Origin: Phycisphaerae bacterium RAS1
GTDB lineage: Bacteria; Planctomycetota; Phycisphaerae; UBA1845; Fen-1342
Reading direction: 5' to 3'
Assembly: GCA_007859745.1 (NCBI GenBank)
Contig: SMLU01000001.1
Span: 1,364,001-1,428,000, forward strand
Length of the DNA stretch: 64,000 nt
In this document: positions 15,557 through 24,445 of the stretch, piece after piece
Layout: each line of letters starts with the position of its first letter
Position numbering within the stretch: the stretch's first letter is position 1
Notes under the pieces: generated by a model
What the model saw: the letters and a program-made list of their open reading frames with translations, nothing else
What the model was told of the DNA's origin: nothing
Database searches by the model: none
Program-made: the position numbers and the translations under genes

Positions 15557-16501
15557 TCACTTCACGAACAGGCTGCTGACCGACTCATTGCGGTGAATCC
15601 GCCGGATCGCCTCGCCGAGCAGGTGGCTGACGGTCAGAACCTTTAGACTCCCAAGCTGCTTCCGTTTTTCGTCCGGAATGGGGATCGTGTCGGCCATGAG
15701 CAGGTGGTCGATCGGGGCTTTGCTCAGCCGCTCGACGGCCGGCCCGCAGAGCACGCCGTGCGTCGCGGCGACCACAACTCGCTTTGCGCCGTGCTTCTTG
15801 CACATTTCGACCGCCTGCACGACCGTGCCGCCGGTGGCGATCATGTCGTCCATCATGAGCACGTTGCGGTCCTTCACGTCGCCGATGATGGCATAGGTCG
15901 TCGCGGTGGAGCCGCTGGTGCGGCGCTTGTCGATGATGGCCAATTCGCCGCCCATGTGGTCGGCGTAGACGCGCGTCAGCTTGGCGTTGCCGATGTCCGG
16001 GCTGACGAGCGTCAGCGGGTGCAGCTCCAGCGACTCGAAATGGGCGGAAAAAACGGGTTCGGCCGAGAGATTGTCGACCGGGATGTCGAAGAAGCCCTGA
16101 ATCTGGGCCGCGTGCAGCTCGACCGTCAGGACGCGGTGCGCGCCGGCGGTGGTCAGCAGGTTCGCCACCAGCTTGGCCGTGATCGGCACGCGGCCTTCAT
16201 CCTTGCGGTCCTGACGGGCGTAGCCAAAGTAGGGAGCGACGACCGTGATGCGCTGGGCCGAGGCCCGCCGCAGGCAGTCGATGCTGATCAGCAGCTCCAT
16301 CAGGTTCTGATTGACCGGATGGCAGGTGGACTGGATCACGAAGCAGTCGCGCCCGCGAACGTCGTCATACAGCTTCAGGCTCGTTTCGCCGTCGGGGAAA
16401 TCCTCGAGTTGCGCCCGGCCCAGCGGAATGCCGAGGTAGTCGGCGATGCGCTGCGAGAGCGCCGGGTTGCTGCGGCCGGAGAAAATGCGAATCGGGGTCA
16501 T
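15557..16501 (-). CDS. prs: ribose-phosphate pyrophosphokinase
   Basis: Makes PRPP from ribose 5-phosphate and ATP for nucleotide, His and Trp synthesis. It is 314 residues, the normal length. The flexible-loop and ATP motifs are present (F-P-D-G-E, Y-F-G-Y-A-R-Q-D-R-K), as is the PRPP-binding loop D-D-M-I-A-T-G-G-T near residue 218. The ATG at 16501 overlaps the upstream glmU-like stop as ATGA, which argues against the longer reading that starts at 16531. GlmU and PRPP synthase are adjacent in many bacteria. Confidence 0.96.
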   Translation of the reverse strand: MTPIRIFSGRSNPALSQRIADYLGIPLGRAQLEDFPDGETSLKLYDDVRGRDCFVIQSTCHPVNQNLMELLISIDCLRRASAQRITVVAPYFGYARQDRKDEGRVPITAKLVANLLTTAGAHRVLTVELHAAQIQGFFDIPVDNLSAEPVFSAHFESLELHPLTLVSPDIGNAKLTRVYADHMGGELAIIDKRRTSGSTATTYAIIGDVKDRNVLMMDDMIATGGTVVQAVEMCKKHGAKRVVVAATHGVLCGPAVERLSKAPIDHLLMADTIPIPDEKRKQLGSLKVLTVSHLLGEAIRRIHRNESVSSLFVK

Positions 16502-17469
16502 CCGCGCACCCCCGAGAAGGCCGCGACGCACGCGCCATCTGCGACGCGAACGCCGCCGCTGAGATGGGCGAACGGCCCGATGCGGCAGTTGCGTCCGATG
16601 GCGGCCGGACCGGAAATGACCACGTGCGGCTCGATGATGGTGTCGACGCCAATGGCGGCGCGCGAGTCGATCCAGGTCGTCCGCGGATCGACCACCGTGA
16701 CGCCGCCGTCCATCAGCTCGTTCAGGATGCGCTGGCGCATGACGTCGCTGACCATGGCCAGCTCGCGGCGGCTGTTGATGCTGAAGATGTCCCCGGGCGG
16801 AACGGACGTAATGGCCTCGACCTTCTGGCCCGCGGCGAGCAGGAGGCCGACCACGTCAGTGACGTAATACTCGCCCTTGCTGTTGTTCGGGCGAACCTGC
16901 TGCAGCACCGCCAGAAGCTCCGGCACGCGGAAGCAGTAGTAGCTCGGATTCACTTCGCGGATGGCGCGCTGCCCGGGTGTGCAGTCGCCGTGCTCGACGA
17001 TGCCGCGCAGCGTGCCGGCGGCGTCGCGATCGATGCGGCCGTAGCCGGTGGGGTCGTCGATGATGGCGGTGGCCAGCGTCCCGGCGCAGCCGGCTTGCAG
17101 ATGCCTGGCGATCAGCTCGCGAATGGTCTTCGCGCGGATCAGCGGCCCGTCGCCGCCGAGGATCAGCGTGTGGTCGAAGCGGCCGGCCAGTTCTTCGCGG
17201 CAGACCATGACGGCGTGTCCGGTGCCCTTCTGCTCGTTCTGCTCGACCCAGGTGACGTCGCGGTCGCCCGCGAACGTCGCGCGAACCTGGTCTTTCCCAT
17301 GCCCGATCACCGCGATGATCTTCTGAATTCCCGCCTGCCGGCAGGCGTCGAAGACGTACGCCAGCATCGGCCGCCCGCACACTTCGTGCAGCACCTTGGG
17401 CACGTCGCTCTTGAGGCGCGTGCCCTTACCGGCGGCGAGAATCACGGCAGTGAGACGTTGATCGGGCAT
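16498..17469 (-). CDS. glmU: GlmU-like UDP-GlcNAc pyrophosphorylase, short form
   Basis: Residues 1-230 form the uridylyltransferase domain: L-A-A-G-K-G-T-R-L-K-S-D-V-P-K (11-25) and Q-K-G-T-G-H-A near 79-85, which joins UTP to GlcNAc-1-phosphate. Residues about 245-323 hold only the first coils of the left-handed beta helix. Full GlmU is about 450-460 residues, so the acetyltransferase active site is missing. The stop lies in the ATGA overlap with prs, so this is a complete short gene and not a frameshift. The organism would need acetylation of GlcN-1-phosphate by another enzyme. Confidence 0.88.
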   Translation of the reverse strand: MPDQRLTAVILAAGKGTRLKSDVPKVLHEVCGRPMLAYVFDACRQAGIQKIIAVIGHGKDQVRATFAGDRDVTWVEQNEQKGTGHAVMVCREELAGRFDHTLILGGDGPLIRAKTIRELIARHLQAGCAGTLATAIIDDPTGYGRIDRDAAGTLRGIVEHGDCTPGQRAIREVNPSYYCFRVPELLAVLQQVRPNNSKGEYYVTDVVGLLLAAGQKVEAITSVPPGDIFSINSRRELAMVSDVMRQRILNELMDGGVTVVDPRTTWIDSRAAIGVDTIIEPHVVISGPAAIGRNCRIGPFAHLSGGVRVADGACVAAFSGVRG

Positions 17470-17592
17470 AGGGCGAAGTCAGAAATCAGAAGTCCGGACC
17501 GGGCAGCTCGCCGATTCGCGGCATCAGGCCATTGGCGGTCGGCCCTCTGCCTTTCATTCGCTATTCGCTATTCGACACTCTGCACTCAAACG

Positions 17593-17663
17593 CTACCCGG
17601 CCTGGATTCGAACCAGGAAAGCCAGAACCAAAATCTGGAGTGTTACCGTTACACCACCGGGTA
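17593..17663 (-). tRNA. tRNA-Gln (anticodon TTG)
   Basis: The minus strand folds as a full cloverleaf of 71 nt. The acceptor stem TACCCGG/CCGGGTA has discriminator G, and the D arm is GTGT/ACAC. The anticodon stem CCAGA/TCTGG encloses the loop TTTTGGT, giving anticodon TTG. The T arm is CCTGG-TTCGAAT-CCAGG. CCA is not encoded. It reads Gln codon CAA (and CAG by wobble). Confidence 0.95.
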
Positions 17664-17949
17664 ATGCGGTCGCCAGCCAAACCGGATGGCGCCTGCAGCC
17701 GCTGAAAAAACGAACGAATGCGCGGCGGAAAGACCCGTTCGGAAGCCCGAACCGTCAGCCGCGAAACTGACGGCCCGCTGCGGCAGCGCCGATGGCGCCC
17801 GCGTGCCCCGTGCGAACGGGAGTGTCGGGAGAGAATCCCGACAACCTCGCAGAGCGGCATTCTGACGAGGAACATGGTATTAAACAGGGTAGCTCCGCGG
17901 CTGTCAATCGCGGAGTGCCGGTGGGTACTGATCAAGTTTGACTCCCGGC

Positions 17950-18017
17950 GCGGGGAGCATCGGCGTCCCGCCGGTGCGAGTGCAGAATTGCACCGGCGGG
18001 ACGCCGATGCTCCCCGC
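17950..18017. repeat. perfect 28-bp inverted repeat (family K)
   Basis: Arm 17950-17977 is the exact reverse complement of 17990-18017 and would give a very stable hairpin with a 12-base loop. The related core GCACCGGCGGGACGCCGGTG occurs at 57281-57300 in another gene gap, so it is a dispersed element. There is no T-run. Confidence 0.85.
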
Positions 18018-18090
18018 AAACTTGACCAGTACCTGCCGGTGGGTAGTCGAGGGGTGTGCCAGAATCCGGGCAAGCCCGCCGGCTTGTCCC

Positions 18091-18205
18091 TACCCGCCGC
18101 GCCAAGCGGAGGGGTGACGTCCGGGCGCGTTCGCGGCGGCGTGTCGTACATTGACGCCGTTCGCCGTGCGCGCCTGAACCCGCCGCTTGGCGCGGCGGGT
18201 CCGGA
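18091..18205. repeat. family A paired palindrome
   Basis: Family A arms read TCCGAACCCGCCGCGCCAAG followed by CGGCGGGTTGACG. Here a diverged left arm (18091-18122) faces a right arm (18174-18205) with about 50 bp between. The same arrangement occurs at 22797-22896, 40811-40909 and 60072-60191. Confidence 0.8.
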
Positions 18206-18271
18206 GATTATGACCGCCCGCCCGGAAAAATGGGCACACCTAGCTCAGGTGCCCGCACTCCCCATTTTGCA

Positions 18272-19147
18272 TCATTTCTGTAATTCCCGCAGCAACTCCT
18301 CCGCCGACGGCAGCAACCGCATGAGTTGCAGTTGCAGCAGGTTGAACAAGAAGTGTGCCACAATCACCGCGGGCAGGCTGCGCGAGGCGACAAAGCAGAT
18401 GCCGAGGGCGGCCCCGACGAACCCAATCTGTACCGTCGCCATGAAGCCCTGCGTGATGTGCAGCGCGCCGAATAAGGCCGACGACGCCATGACCGCGGCC
18501 GTCTTGCTCCGCAGGACGCGCGCAAGCAGCGGTATCAGCAAGCCGCGGAACAGCACTTCCTCGTGAATCGCGACTGCTGCCATGAGCAGCGCCGCCATTC
18601 CCACGTTGCTCACAGGGACCATCTGCACAAACTCGACCCGATGCGCCAGGTCGCGCTGCATTTGTGGAAACGCGTTGATCAACGGAATGACGAAAATCGC
18701 AAAGCCGATCATGGCGGCGTAGACGCACGCCAGCGCGGCCAGCGCCCAGGCCGCCTGCCGGCTGGGGCGTTGAAAATGAAGGCCCAGCCCCGCCGGCCGA
18801 ACGCGCAAGCGCCAGAGGCAGACGGCCGCGACCAGCATCGCCAGCCCCGCCTCCACCCACTTCGACGCCAGCAGCAGCCCGTCGCCGGAATGCGGGTCGG
18901 TCGTCGAGAACCAGCCGAGGGTGTCGGCAAGCGCGACGGCGACGATGGGAACGCCAAACAGCGTGAGGGCCACGGTCAGCAGGGTCAGAATCACGCCGCC
19001 CGCCGCGGGCAGGCTATTGATGTGGGAAAGGTCGAGCGGATCGACCGGCCGCGCCGGGAGGGGCGCCGGCGGGACAGCCGCCGGCGACAAAGCGACAGGC
19101 CGTGCGAGCACTGGGTCGTCGGACCGGTACTCGCCGCCCTCCGGCAT
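18272..19147 (-). CDS. CPBP (CAAX/ABI) family intramembrane metalloprotease
   Basis: A predicted membrane glutamic/metallo-protease of 291 residues with a Pro-rich N-terminal segment and about seven hydrophobic helices. The family motifs are present: E-E-V-L-F-R (196-201), F-G-A-L-H near 226-230 and H-F-L-F-N (265-269). ATG 19147 is preferred over the TTG 12 bases upstream because TGAGG lies at the right distance. The substrate is unknown; members process prenylated peptides, bacteriocins or anti-sigma factors. No substrate gene is adjacent. Confidence 0.9.
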   Translation of the reverse strand: MPEGGEYRSDDPVLARPVALSPAAVPPAPLPARPVDPLDLSHINSLPAAGGVILTLLTVALTLFGVPIVAVALADTLGWFSTTDPHSGDGLLLASKWVEAGLAMLVAAVCLWRLRVRPAGLGLHFQRPSRQAAWALAALACVYAAMIGFAIFVIPLINAFPQMQRDLAHRVEFVQMVPVSNVGMAALLMAAVAIHEEVLFRGLLIPLLARVLRSKTAAVMASSALFGALHITQGFMATVQIGFVGAALGICFVASRSLPAVIVAHFLFNLLQLQLMRLLPSAEELLRELQK

Positions 19148-19166
19148 GCTCAGCCTCAACGAGCCT

Positions 19167-19228
19167 GTAGCGTCGGACCTCTGTGTCCGACGGCGATTTC
19201 AGCGTCGGACGCGGAGGTCCGACTCTAC
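19167..19228. repeat. family E palindromic element
   Basis: GTAGCGTCGGACCTCTGTG at 19167 and the inverted copy ending GGTCCGACTCTAC at 19228 form paired palindromes in the 99-bp gap between the CPBP gene and lat. The core CGTCGGAC..GTCCGACG matches 13827-13848. Confidence 0.8.
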
Positions 19229-19246
19229 AGAAGAACCAGAACCGCT

Positions 19247-20617
19247 CTAGACCGTCGCCGCGGCCCGCGCCGGTTGCGTCTTCTCCACTTCGCGCAGCGT
19301 TTCGGAGAGAATCGCCAGACCCTTGTCCACCTTCTCGCGCGTGATATCCAGCGCCGGTCGAAAGCGAATCGACGTCACGCCGCAACCCAGCCCCAGCATG
19401 TGCTTGTGGAAGCAGCCGTGGCGGACGGCGTCGCGCGTTTTGACGTCCGGCAGATCGAGGGCGCACATCAGACCGCGGCCACGGACATTGCTGACGATCG
19501 AGTGCCGGCGGGCGATGTCCTGCAGTCCCTCCAGCAGATAGGCGCCCACCTTGGCCGCGTTCTCGACGAGCTTCTCGTCCCGGATGATCCGCAGAAGCTG
19601 CGTCGCCCGCACCATCTCAACCAGGTTCCCGCCCCAGGTGCTGTTGATCCGCGACGGCACCTTGAAGACGTTTTCCACGTCATCAATCCGCGGCCCCGCC
19701 ATCAGTCCGCACTGCTGCATCTTCTTGCCGAAGCAGAGAATGTCAGGCGTAAAGCCGAAATGCTCCACGGCCCACATCTTGCCCGTGATGCCGACGCCGC
19801 ATTGCACTTCGTCGGAGATCAGCAGGAATTCGTGCCTGTCGGCCAACTCCCGGAGTTTGCGGAGGAACTCGCCGCGGAAGTGGTTGTCACCGCCCTCGCC
19901 CTGGATCGTCTCGATGATCAGACAGGCGATGTCGTGGCCGTGTTTCGCGACCGACTGTTCGATTTCAGCGACGGCCTGCGCCTCGCGCTTCGCTGCGTCC
20001 TGCGTCCTCTGCGGCTCGGGCAGGTCGAAGTTGATCGCCGGATTCGTCACGCGCGGCCAGTCGAATTTCGGGAAGTACATCGTTTTTCGCGCGTCGGCCG
20101 TATTGGTCATGCTCAGCGTGTAGCCGGTGCGGCCGTGAAACGCCTGCTGGAGGTGAATCACCTTGTAGCCGATCTCGCCGCGGCCGGCGGCCAGGTTCTT
20201 GCGCACTTTCCAGTCGAAAGCGGTCTTGAGGCCGTTCTCGATGGCCAGCGCCCCGCCCTCAATGAAAAAGAAGTGCTTCATCCCCGGCAGGCCGGCGACT
20301 TCGTCGAGCGTTTTGACAAACTCGGCATAGAATTGCGAATAAACGTCGGAGTTGGCCACGCGCGTGCGGGCCGCCTCCAGCAGCCGCGCCTCGAACTGCG
20401 GGTCGTGCAGCTTCGGATGGTTGAACCCGACCGGCTGCGAGGCGAAGAAGGAATAGAAATCCAGGTATTCGGTTCCGGTAGATGCGTCCCTCAGGTAGTG
20501 GTCGTGACTGCCCGGCAGGTCGACCATCACCTCGAAACCATCCACCAGGATGCGCGAACGCAAGACCGCCATCGCGTCGGCGGGTGAAAGCTCGGTGAGA
20601 TTCGTGCGGCGCTCCAT
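19247..20617 (-). CDS. lat: L-lysine 6-transaminase
   Basis: A PLP enzyme that moves the epsilon-amino group of lysine to 2-oxoglutarate, giving 2-aminoadipate semialdehyde and glutamate. The 456 residues carry features specific to this subgroup: F-F-I-E-G-G-A-L-A-I-E-N near 118-128, I-I-E-T-I-Q-G-E-G-G-D-N-H-F near 234-247, the PLP Asp in S-D-E-V-Q (268-272) and the Schiff-base Lys in C-F-G-K-K-M (295-300). The start at 20617 follows GGAGGACTT. No semialdehyde dehydrogenase is adjacent, so the end product (adipate or pipecolate branch) is unknown. Confidence 0.9.
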   Translation of the reverse strand: MERRTNLTELSPADAMAVLRSRILVDGFEVMVDLPGSHDHYLRDASTGTEYLDFYSFFASQPVGFNHPKLHDPQFEARLLEAARTRVANSDVYSQFYAEFVKTLDEVAGLPGMKHFFFIEGGALAIENGLKTAFDWKVRKNLAAGRGEIGYKVIHLQQAFHGRTGYTLSMTNTADARKTMYFPKFDWPRVTNPAINFDLPEPQRTQDAAKREAQAVAEIEQSVAKHGHDIACLIIETIQGEGGDNHFRGEFLRKLRELADRHEFLLISDEVQCGVGITGKMWAVEHFGFTPDILCFGKKMQQCGLMAGPRIDDVENVFKVPSRINSTWGGNLVEMVRATQLLRIIRDEKLVENAAKVGAYLLEGLQDIARRHSIVSNVRGRGLMCALDLPDVKTRDAVRHGCFHKHMLGLGCGVTSIRFRPALDITREKVDKGLAILSETLREVEKTQPARAAATV

Positions 20618-20853
20618 AAGTCCTCCAAATGGCGAATCGTACAAGCGAACCCGTTCAGCGTGTAGCCCGGCCGCCTCGGCCGGGCCGGGCTGGCCCGCAG
20701 CCGCGCCGCAGCCGTCGTAGTTGCTTCGGTTGAAACGGCCTGCGGTTTTGATGGTATAAGGTCCGTACGTTCGTCTTTAGTCCAAGTGCGAGCCGCCGGT
20801 CGGACCCCGACGCGCTGGGCGAGCGGCATGACCGATAATAGGAGTACGAGTTG

Positions 20854-22395
20854 ATGACCCGCCGAAGTCCGGTTCAGCGACCGCTCGTTCTGTTGTTCCT
20901 CGCGGGAATCCTCGGCAGCGGAGCGTCAGGATTCGCGCAGGATCGGGCGCCGCGCGACGCCGCCGACGCGCTGACCCTGCTCTCGCGCAGCTTCGGCCGC
21001 GCCAGCCAATCGGCCAAGGACAGCGTGGTCCACATCCGTGTGGCGGGGATGAAAGTCGATGAGGCCCGGCTGCGGCGGGACGTGCGCGCACGAGAGGAAC
21101 TTCGACAGAAGCTGCTTGAACTGCGCGGGTTCCTGGGCGACAACGCCAACGAGAACGCCAACGAAAACGCCGGCGGCGAAGAACAACTCACCGAGGAGGA
21201 CGTCGAGGAACTGGTGGACATGCTGCAGCGGCTGGCGTCGCAGATGCCGCCCGCGTCGGGCAGCGGGATCATCTTTGACAGCGCCGGCTTCATCCTGACG
21301 AACCACCACGTGGTTGACAACCGCGCGGAAATTCGCGTCGTCCTGCCGGACAAGCGCGAGCTCGAGGCGACGCTGGTCGGCAGCGACGCCAAGACCGACC
21401 TGGCGGTGATTCGGATCGAGGCTTCCGGGCTGAAACCGCTGCCGTTTGCAGACTCATCGAAGGTCGAGGTGGGCGATTTTGTGCTGGCGGTCGGCTCGCC
21501 CTTCGGCCTGACGCACTCCGTGACGCACGGCATCGTCAGCGCCGTGGGCCGTTCGCGCGTGCCGGGGATTGACATCGACTATCAGGACTTCATCCAGACC
21601 GACGCGGCGATCAACCCTGGAAACTCCGGCGGCCCGCTGCTCAATCTCCGCGGGGAGGTTGTCGGGGTGAACTGCGCCATCGCGACCAGCAGCGGCTACA
21701 ACGCCGGCGTCGCGTTCACCATTCCGTCCAACCGGGCGCAGAACATCGCCCGGCAGCTTCGCCAGTCGGGCGCGGTGGCCCGCGGCTGGATGGGAATCGC
21801 CATGGATGAGCTCGACGACGCGGACCGCGGCGTCTTCGAGGTGCCCAGCGGCCGCGGCGTGCTGGTGCGGTCGGTGTTCGAAAACTCGCCGGCGGACAAG
21901 GCCGGGTTGGACGTCGAAGACGTCATGATTGCCGTCAACGGAACGCAGGTCGCCAGCGTGGATCAGATTCGCGGGCTCATCGCGGAAATCAGCCCCGGCG
22001 AGACGGTGAAGATCGAGGTCGTGCGCGACCGCCAGCGGCGCGACGTGTCGCTGCTGCTGGACCGCCAGCCCGACGACATCCGTACCTTTGACCGCGTGAA
22101 TGCGTCGCGCAGCACGCGGGGCATCCCGCGGCTTGGCCTGCAGGTCCGGACGCTTCGCCCCGGTACGCCGGCCTTCGATGTGAATGAGCGCGGCGTGTTG
22201 GTGCTGGCGGCCCGGGATGTCGAAGATTTCGAGAATTATCCGCTGGTCGTGGGTTGCAACGGAAAGCCGGTGGGCACGGTCGGCGAATTGCAGAAGGCGC
22301 TTGAGCCGGTGAAGGCCGGCGAGAAGGTGCGCCTGCAGGTTCTGAACCCCAGGGGCGATCGAAAACTGGTTGAGCTGACGGCCGCGGCGGATTAG
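20854..22395 (+). CDS. HtrA/DegP-type periplasmic serine protease with two PDZ domains
   Basis: Degrades or refolds misfolded envelope proteins. It is 513 residues. The signal peptide covers residues 1-29, with A-Q-D at the cleavage site. The trypsin-like domain has catalytic His152 (T-N-H-H-V-V), Asp182 (K-T-D-L-A-V) and Ser258 (N-P-G-N-S-G-G-P). PDZ domains lie at about 310-400 and 425-510. Between the leader and the protease domain is a helical, charged insert with the small repeat N-A-N-E-N-A-N-E-N (residues 97-105) followed by an acidic run. ATG 20854 is used, with GGAG at 20841-20844. Confidence 0.94.
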   Translation: MTRRSPVQRPLVLLFLAGILGSGASGFAQDRAPRDAADALTLLSRSFGRASQSAKDSVVHIRVAGMKVDEARLRRDVRAREELRQKLLELRGFLGDNANENANENAGGEEQLTEEDVEELVDMLQRLASQMPPASGSGIIFDSAGFILTNHHVVDNRAEIRVVLPDKRELEATLVGSDAKTDLAVIRIEASGLKPLPFADSSKVEVGDFVLAVGSPFGLTHSVTHGIVSAVGRSRVPGIDIDYQDFIQTDAAINPGNSGGPLLNLRGEVVGVNCAIATSSGYNAGVAFTIPSNRAQNIARQLRQSGAVARGWMGIAMDELDDADRGVFEVPSGRGVLVRSVFENSPADKAGLDVEDVMIAVNGTQVASVDQIRGLIAEISPGETVKIEVVRDRQRRDVSLLLDRQPDDIRTFDRVNASRSTRGIPRLGLQVRTLRPGTPAFDVNERGVLVLAARDVEDFENYPLVVGCNGKPVGTVGELQKALEPVKAGEKVRLQVLNPRGDRKLVELTAAAD

Positions 22396-22930
22396 CGGAA
22401 CCTGTTATCAGTACAACACTTGCCTTTCGCGATCTTGCAGTACTAGGATTTGTCGATTGCGGGACTGTCCCGCCATCGGCCGGTAGCGACGAGTGAAAGC
22501 CTCCGTCCTCGTGACGCTCGTCGCCGGTCTTTCGCCGAACGGCTCGTCGTGAGCGCGGCGCCGCGGACCGTTGATACGTCCCGTGGCGATCCGTCGGCCC
22601 GCGGCTCACGCGAGCGGCGCGACCGTGGTCGCGCCGCCGCCCGATGAGCGCCGCCGCGGCGACGCGCTGTCTTTGTTCCACGCCGATCCCGGTGCTTTCC
22701 GAGGCGGAAAGAAGGATCGCCGGCAGCGCGGTCGCAGCGCGGCGGCGCTCCACGGGCGGCAGCCTCTGGGCGCATCCCGAGACGATGCGGCGTCTTTCCG
22801 AACCCGCCGCGCCCAGCGGCGGGTTGACGAGCGTTGGCGACCGGCGCCCGACCGGCCGCGGTCGTCACCTCGCCGCTTGGCGCGGCGGATTCCGTCAGAT
22901 CGGCGCCGCGGCCCACGCCGGCCGCAAACG
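22396..22930. other. 535-bp gene-free region between convergent genes
   Basis: The region lies between the 3' ends of the HtrA gene and the RMD1-like gene. It holds a hairpin at 22616-22635 (GGCGCGACC/GGTCGCGCC, two-base loop) and a family A pair at 22797-22896. Long open frames on both strands lack coding character; several merely read through the family A repeat, giving peptides such as S-E-P-A-A-P-S-G-G. No T-rich terminator was found. Confidence 0.65.
22797..22896. repeat. family A paired palindrome
   Basis: The left arm 22797-22830 closely matches the consensus CCGAACCCGCCGCGC plus CGGCGGGTTGACG. The right arm 22864-22896 is its diverged inverse. The spacer is about 33 bp and contains CCGGCGCCCGACCGGCCGCG, similar to the spacer at 40843-40875. 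Confidence 0.82.
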
Positions 22931-24121
22931 CTACTTGTGCGGGGTAACGAACGGCAACGCGATCGACACCGCGATCAGCACGATGATGATCCACTCCAGC
23001 AGCTCCATCCGCCGGATCGACGCATCATCCGACAGCTTGCCGTAGATGCTCTCCAGGCTTGATAGTTTCCGCAGGATCCCCGCGTCCCAGTCGGGTACGT
23101 GCAGCCGCTCGGAAGCGAGCCGGTAGACCCGCGCCAGGTATTGATCGCCCAGCAGCTTCAGCGCGTTATTCACGCCTTCGAACAAGACGGTGCCGTCGAC
23201 CTGCATGCGTCCGATGCGCTGCAGCGTCCGGCGGTAGTCGCCCAGCAGCCAGCGCGGCCCCGTCCGCCGCGAGAGGACGCGGTAGGACTCGTCCAGCGCC
23301 CCGTCAAGCTGCCGATCGAGGAATCTCATTTCAAGCAATTCGACATTGGCGAATTCGAGGACGGTGCGGACGTCCTCGGTGTCGCGGTCGAAGATCATGG
23401 CCGCGTTCCAGTCGATGATCGTCACGTCGCCCTTGCCGTAGGACGCCCGGCAGGCCAGCGCGTCGCTGATTTCCTGCTCGGAGAGCGGCTGCGTCTCCGA
23501 GCGCAGGATCTGGGCGATCTGTACCCGCCGTGCGGCGATCAACCCATGAACGTCGCACGCCGGCGACAACGACGAGATTTCGTAAATCGCGTAGTCCTCA
23601 CTGAATGCGGCCACCTCGGGCTTGGCGACCGCCGGGCGGATGGACGCCGCCAGCCGCTCGACGACGACCCGCGCGGCCGCAGTCAACTCGGCATTGTCGT
23701 ACAGGTCGTTGCTGAGCTGCTGGAGCCGTTCGAAGGAACCATCGATCGCGATGCTGAAGATGACGGTCACGGCGCCGAAGTCGTAGAGCACGCTGTCGAC
23801 CGCCGGGCCGGTGCAGAATTCTCCGACGCGCAGCGCCGCGTGCTCCTGGCTCATGCGAAGCGGCGCGGGCGAGAACTGGAAGCTCTGCGGCGCCCGGCGG
23901 CGGTGGCGGATCAGCTCGCGCTGCGTGAACGTCGTGATGAGGCGCTCGGCGTGATCCAGATCGATCGACTGCCCGATGTCGAAGACGAAGGCGACGCGAC
24001 AGGAGCCCCGGTCGACGCACATGGGACCAAGCGCGGCCGGCGGCGGCTCTGGAGTCGGTTGCTGCTCAGGCACAACGGAGATGTTCGCCCGGCGGTCGCC
24101 GCGCAGCAACGGGTCGCGCAT
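22931..24121 (-). CDS. RMD1/Sif2 (DUF155) family protein, C-terminal membrane anchor
   Basis: A protein of about 396 residues of the family typified by yeast Rmd1. Conserved traits are A-F-V-F-D-I-G-Q-S-I-D-L near the start of the domain, A-L-Y-D/Y-D-F-G-A-V-T-V-I-F, W-L-L-G-D-Y-R-R-T-L and the terminal transmembrane helix W-I-I-I-V-L-I-A-V-S-I-A-L after R-R-M-E-L-L-E. The start is uncertain: ATG 24121 gives a Pro-rich leader, and ATG 24022 removes it. The minus-strand frame stays open to 25651, but the upstream part is antisense to other genes and is not counted. The function of bacterial members is unknown. Confidence 0.8.
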   Translation of the reverse strand: MRDPLLRGDRRANISVVPEQQPTPEPPPAALGPMCVDRGSCRVAFVFDIGQSIDLDHAERLITTFTQRELIRHRRRAPQSFQFSPAPLRMSQEHAALRVGEFCTGPAVDSVLYDFGAVTVIFSIAIDGSFERLQQLSNDLYDNAELTAAARVVVERLAASIRPAVAKPEVAAFSEDYAIYEISSLSPACDVHGLIAARRVQIAQILRSETQPLSEQEISDALACRASYGKGDVTIIDWNAAMIFDRDTEDVRTVLEFANVELLEMRFLDRQLDGALDESYRVLSRRTGPRWLLGDYRRTLQRIGRMQVDGTVLFEGVNNALKLLGDQYLARVYRLASERLHVPDWDAGILRKLSSLESIYGKLSDDASIRRMELLEWIIIVLIAVSIALPFVTPHK

Positions 24122-24445
24122 CCGCCTGAACCAGGCGACATGCGGGCGTGACGGGCCGGGGAGCGTGACAGTCTTGGCGGCGGTCCACTGGGAACCGAGC
24201 CCCAAGCGCAAGCGCGTGGGCATTTTCGGGTTGGGTAACACTTGAACAAACACCCGCGCGCTTGCGCTTGGGGCTCGGATTGCGACCCGCCCGCTTGGCG
24301 CGGCGGTTTCGGACACATACACCGGCCGAGCTTGCAAAGCGTCTCGGGCCACACCCGCGCAAGGGAGCGGTCCGCGCGGCGGCTTCCGATGCGACCATCC
24401 GGCGCGATATACTCCGCCCCGCCGAAGGATCGTCTGGAGCGACTC
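24122..24445. other. divergent intergenic region with family C and A palindromes
   Basis: Holds the inverted pair CCGAGCCCCAAGCGCAAGCG (24195-24220) and its reverse complement (24253-24278), 32 bp apart (family C), then a single family A arm (24282-24314). Promoters for the RMD1-like gene and the EF-P-like gene should lie here; none was clear by eye. Confidence 0.65.

Larger units (their letters stand above)
17664..18271. other. 608-bp gene-free region rich in palindromes
   Basis: The stretch lies upstream of tRNA-Gln and downstream of the CPBP protease gene. It holds a perfect 28-bp inverted repeat (17950-17977 and 17990-18017, 12-base spacer), flanked by TCAAGTTT/AAACTTGA. It also holds a family A pair at 18091-18205. 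Open frames here have no coding character. The tRNA promoter should lie just above 17663 but was not resolved. Confidence 0.7.

Noticed and set aside
16498-17469. A frameshift that would restore full-length GlmU
   Set aside because: Sequence right after the stop is the prs coding start in good frame, and the ATGA overlap is typical of intact neighbours.
18563-20587. A plus-strand open frame of 674 codons
   Set aside because: Antisense to the CPBP protease gene and lat, both with clear motifs.
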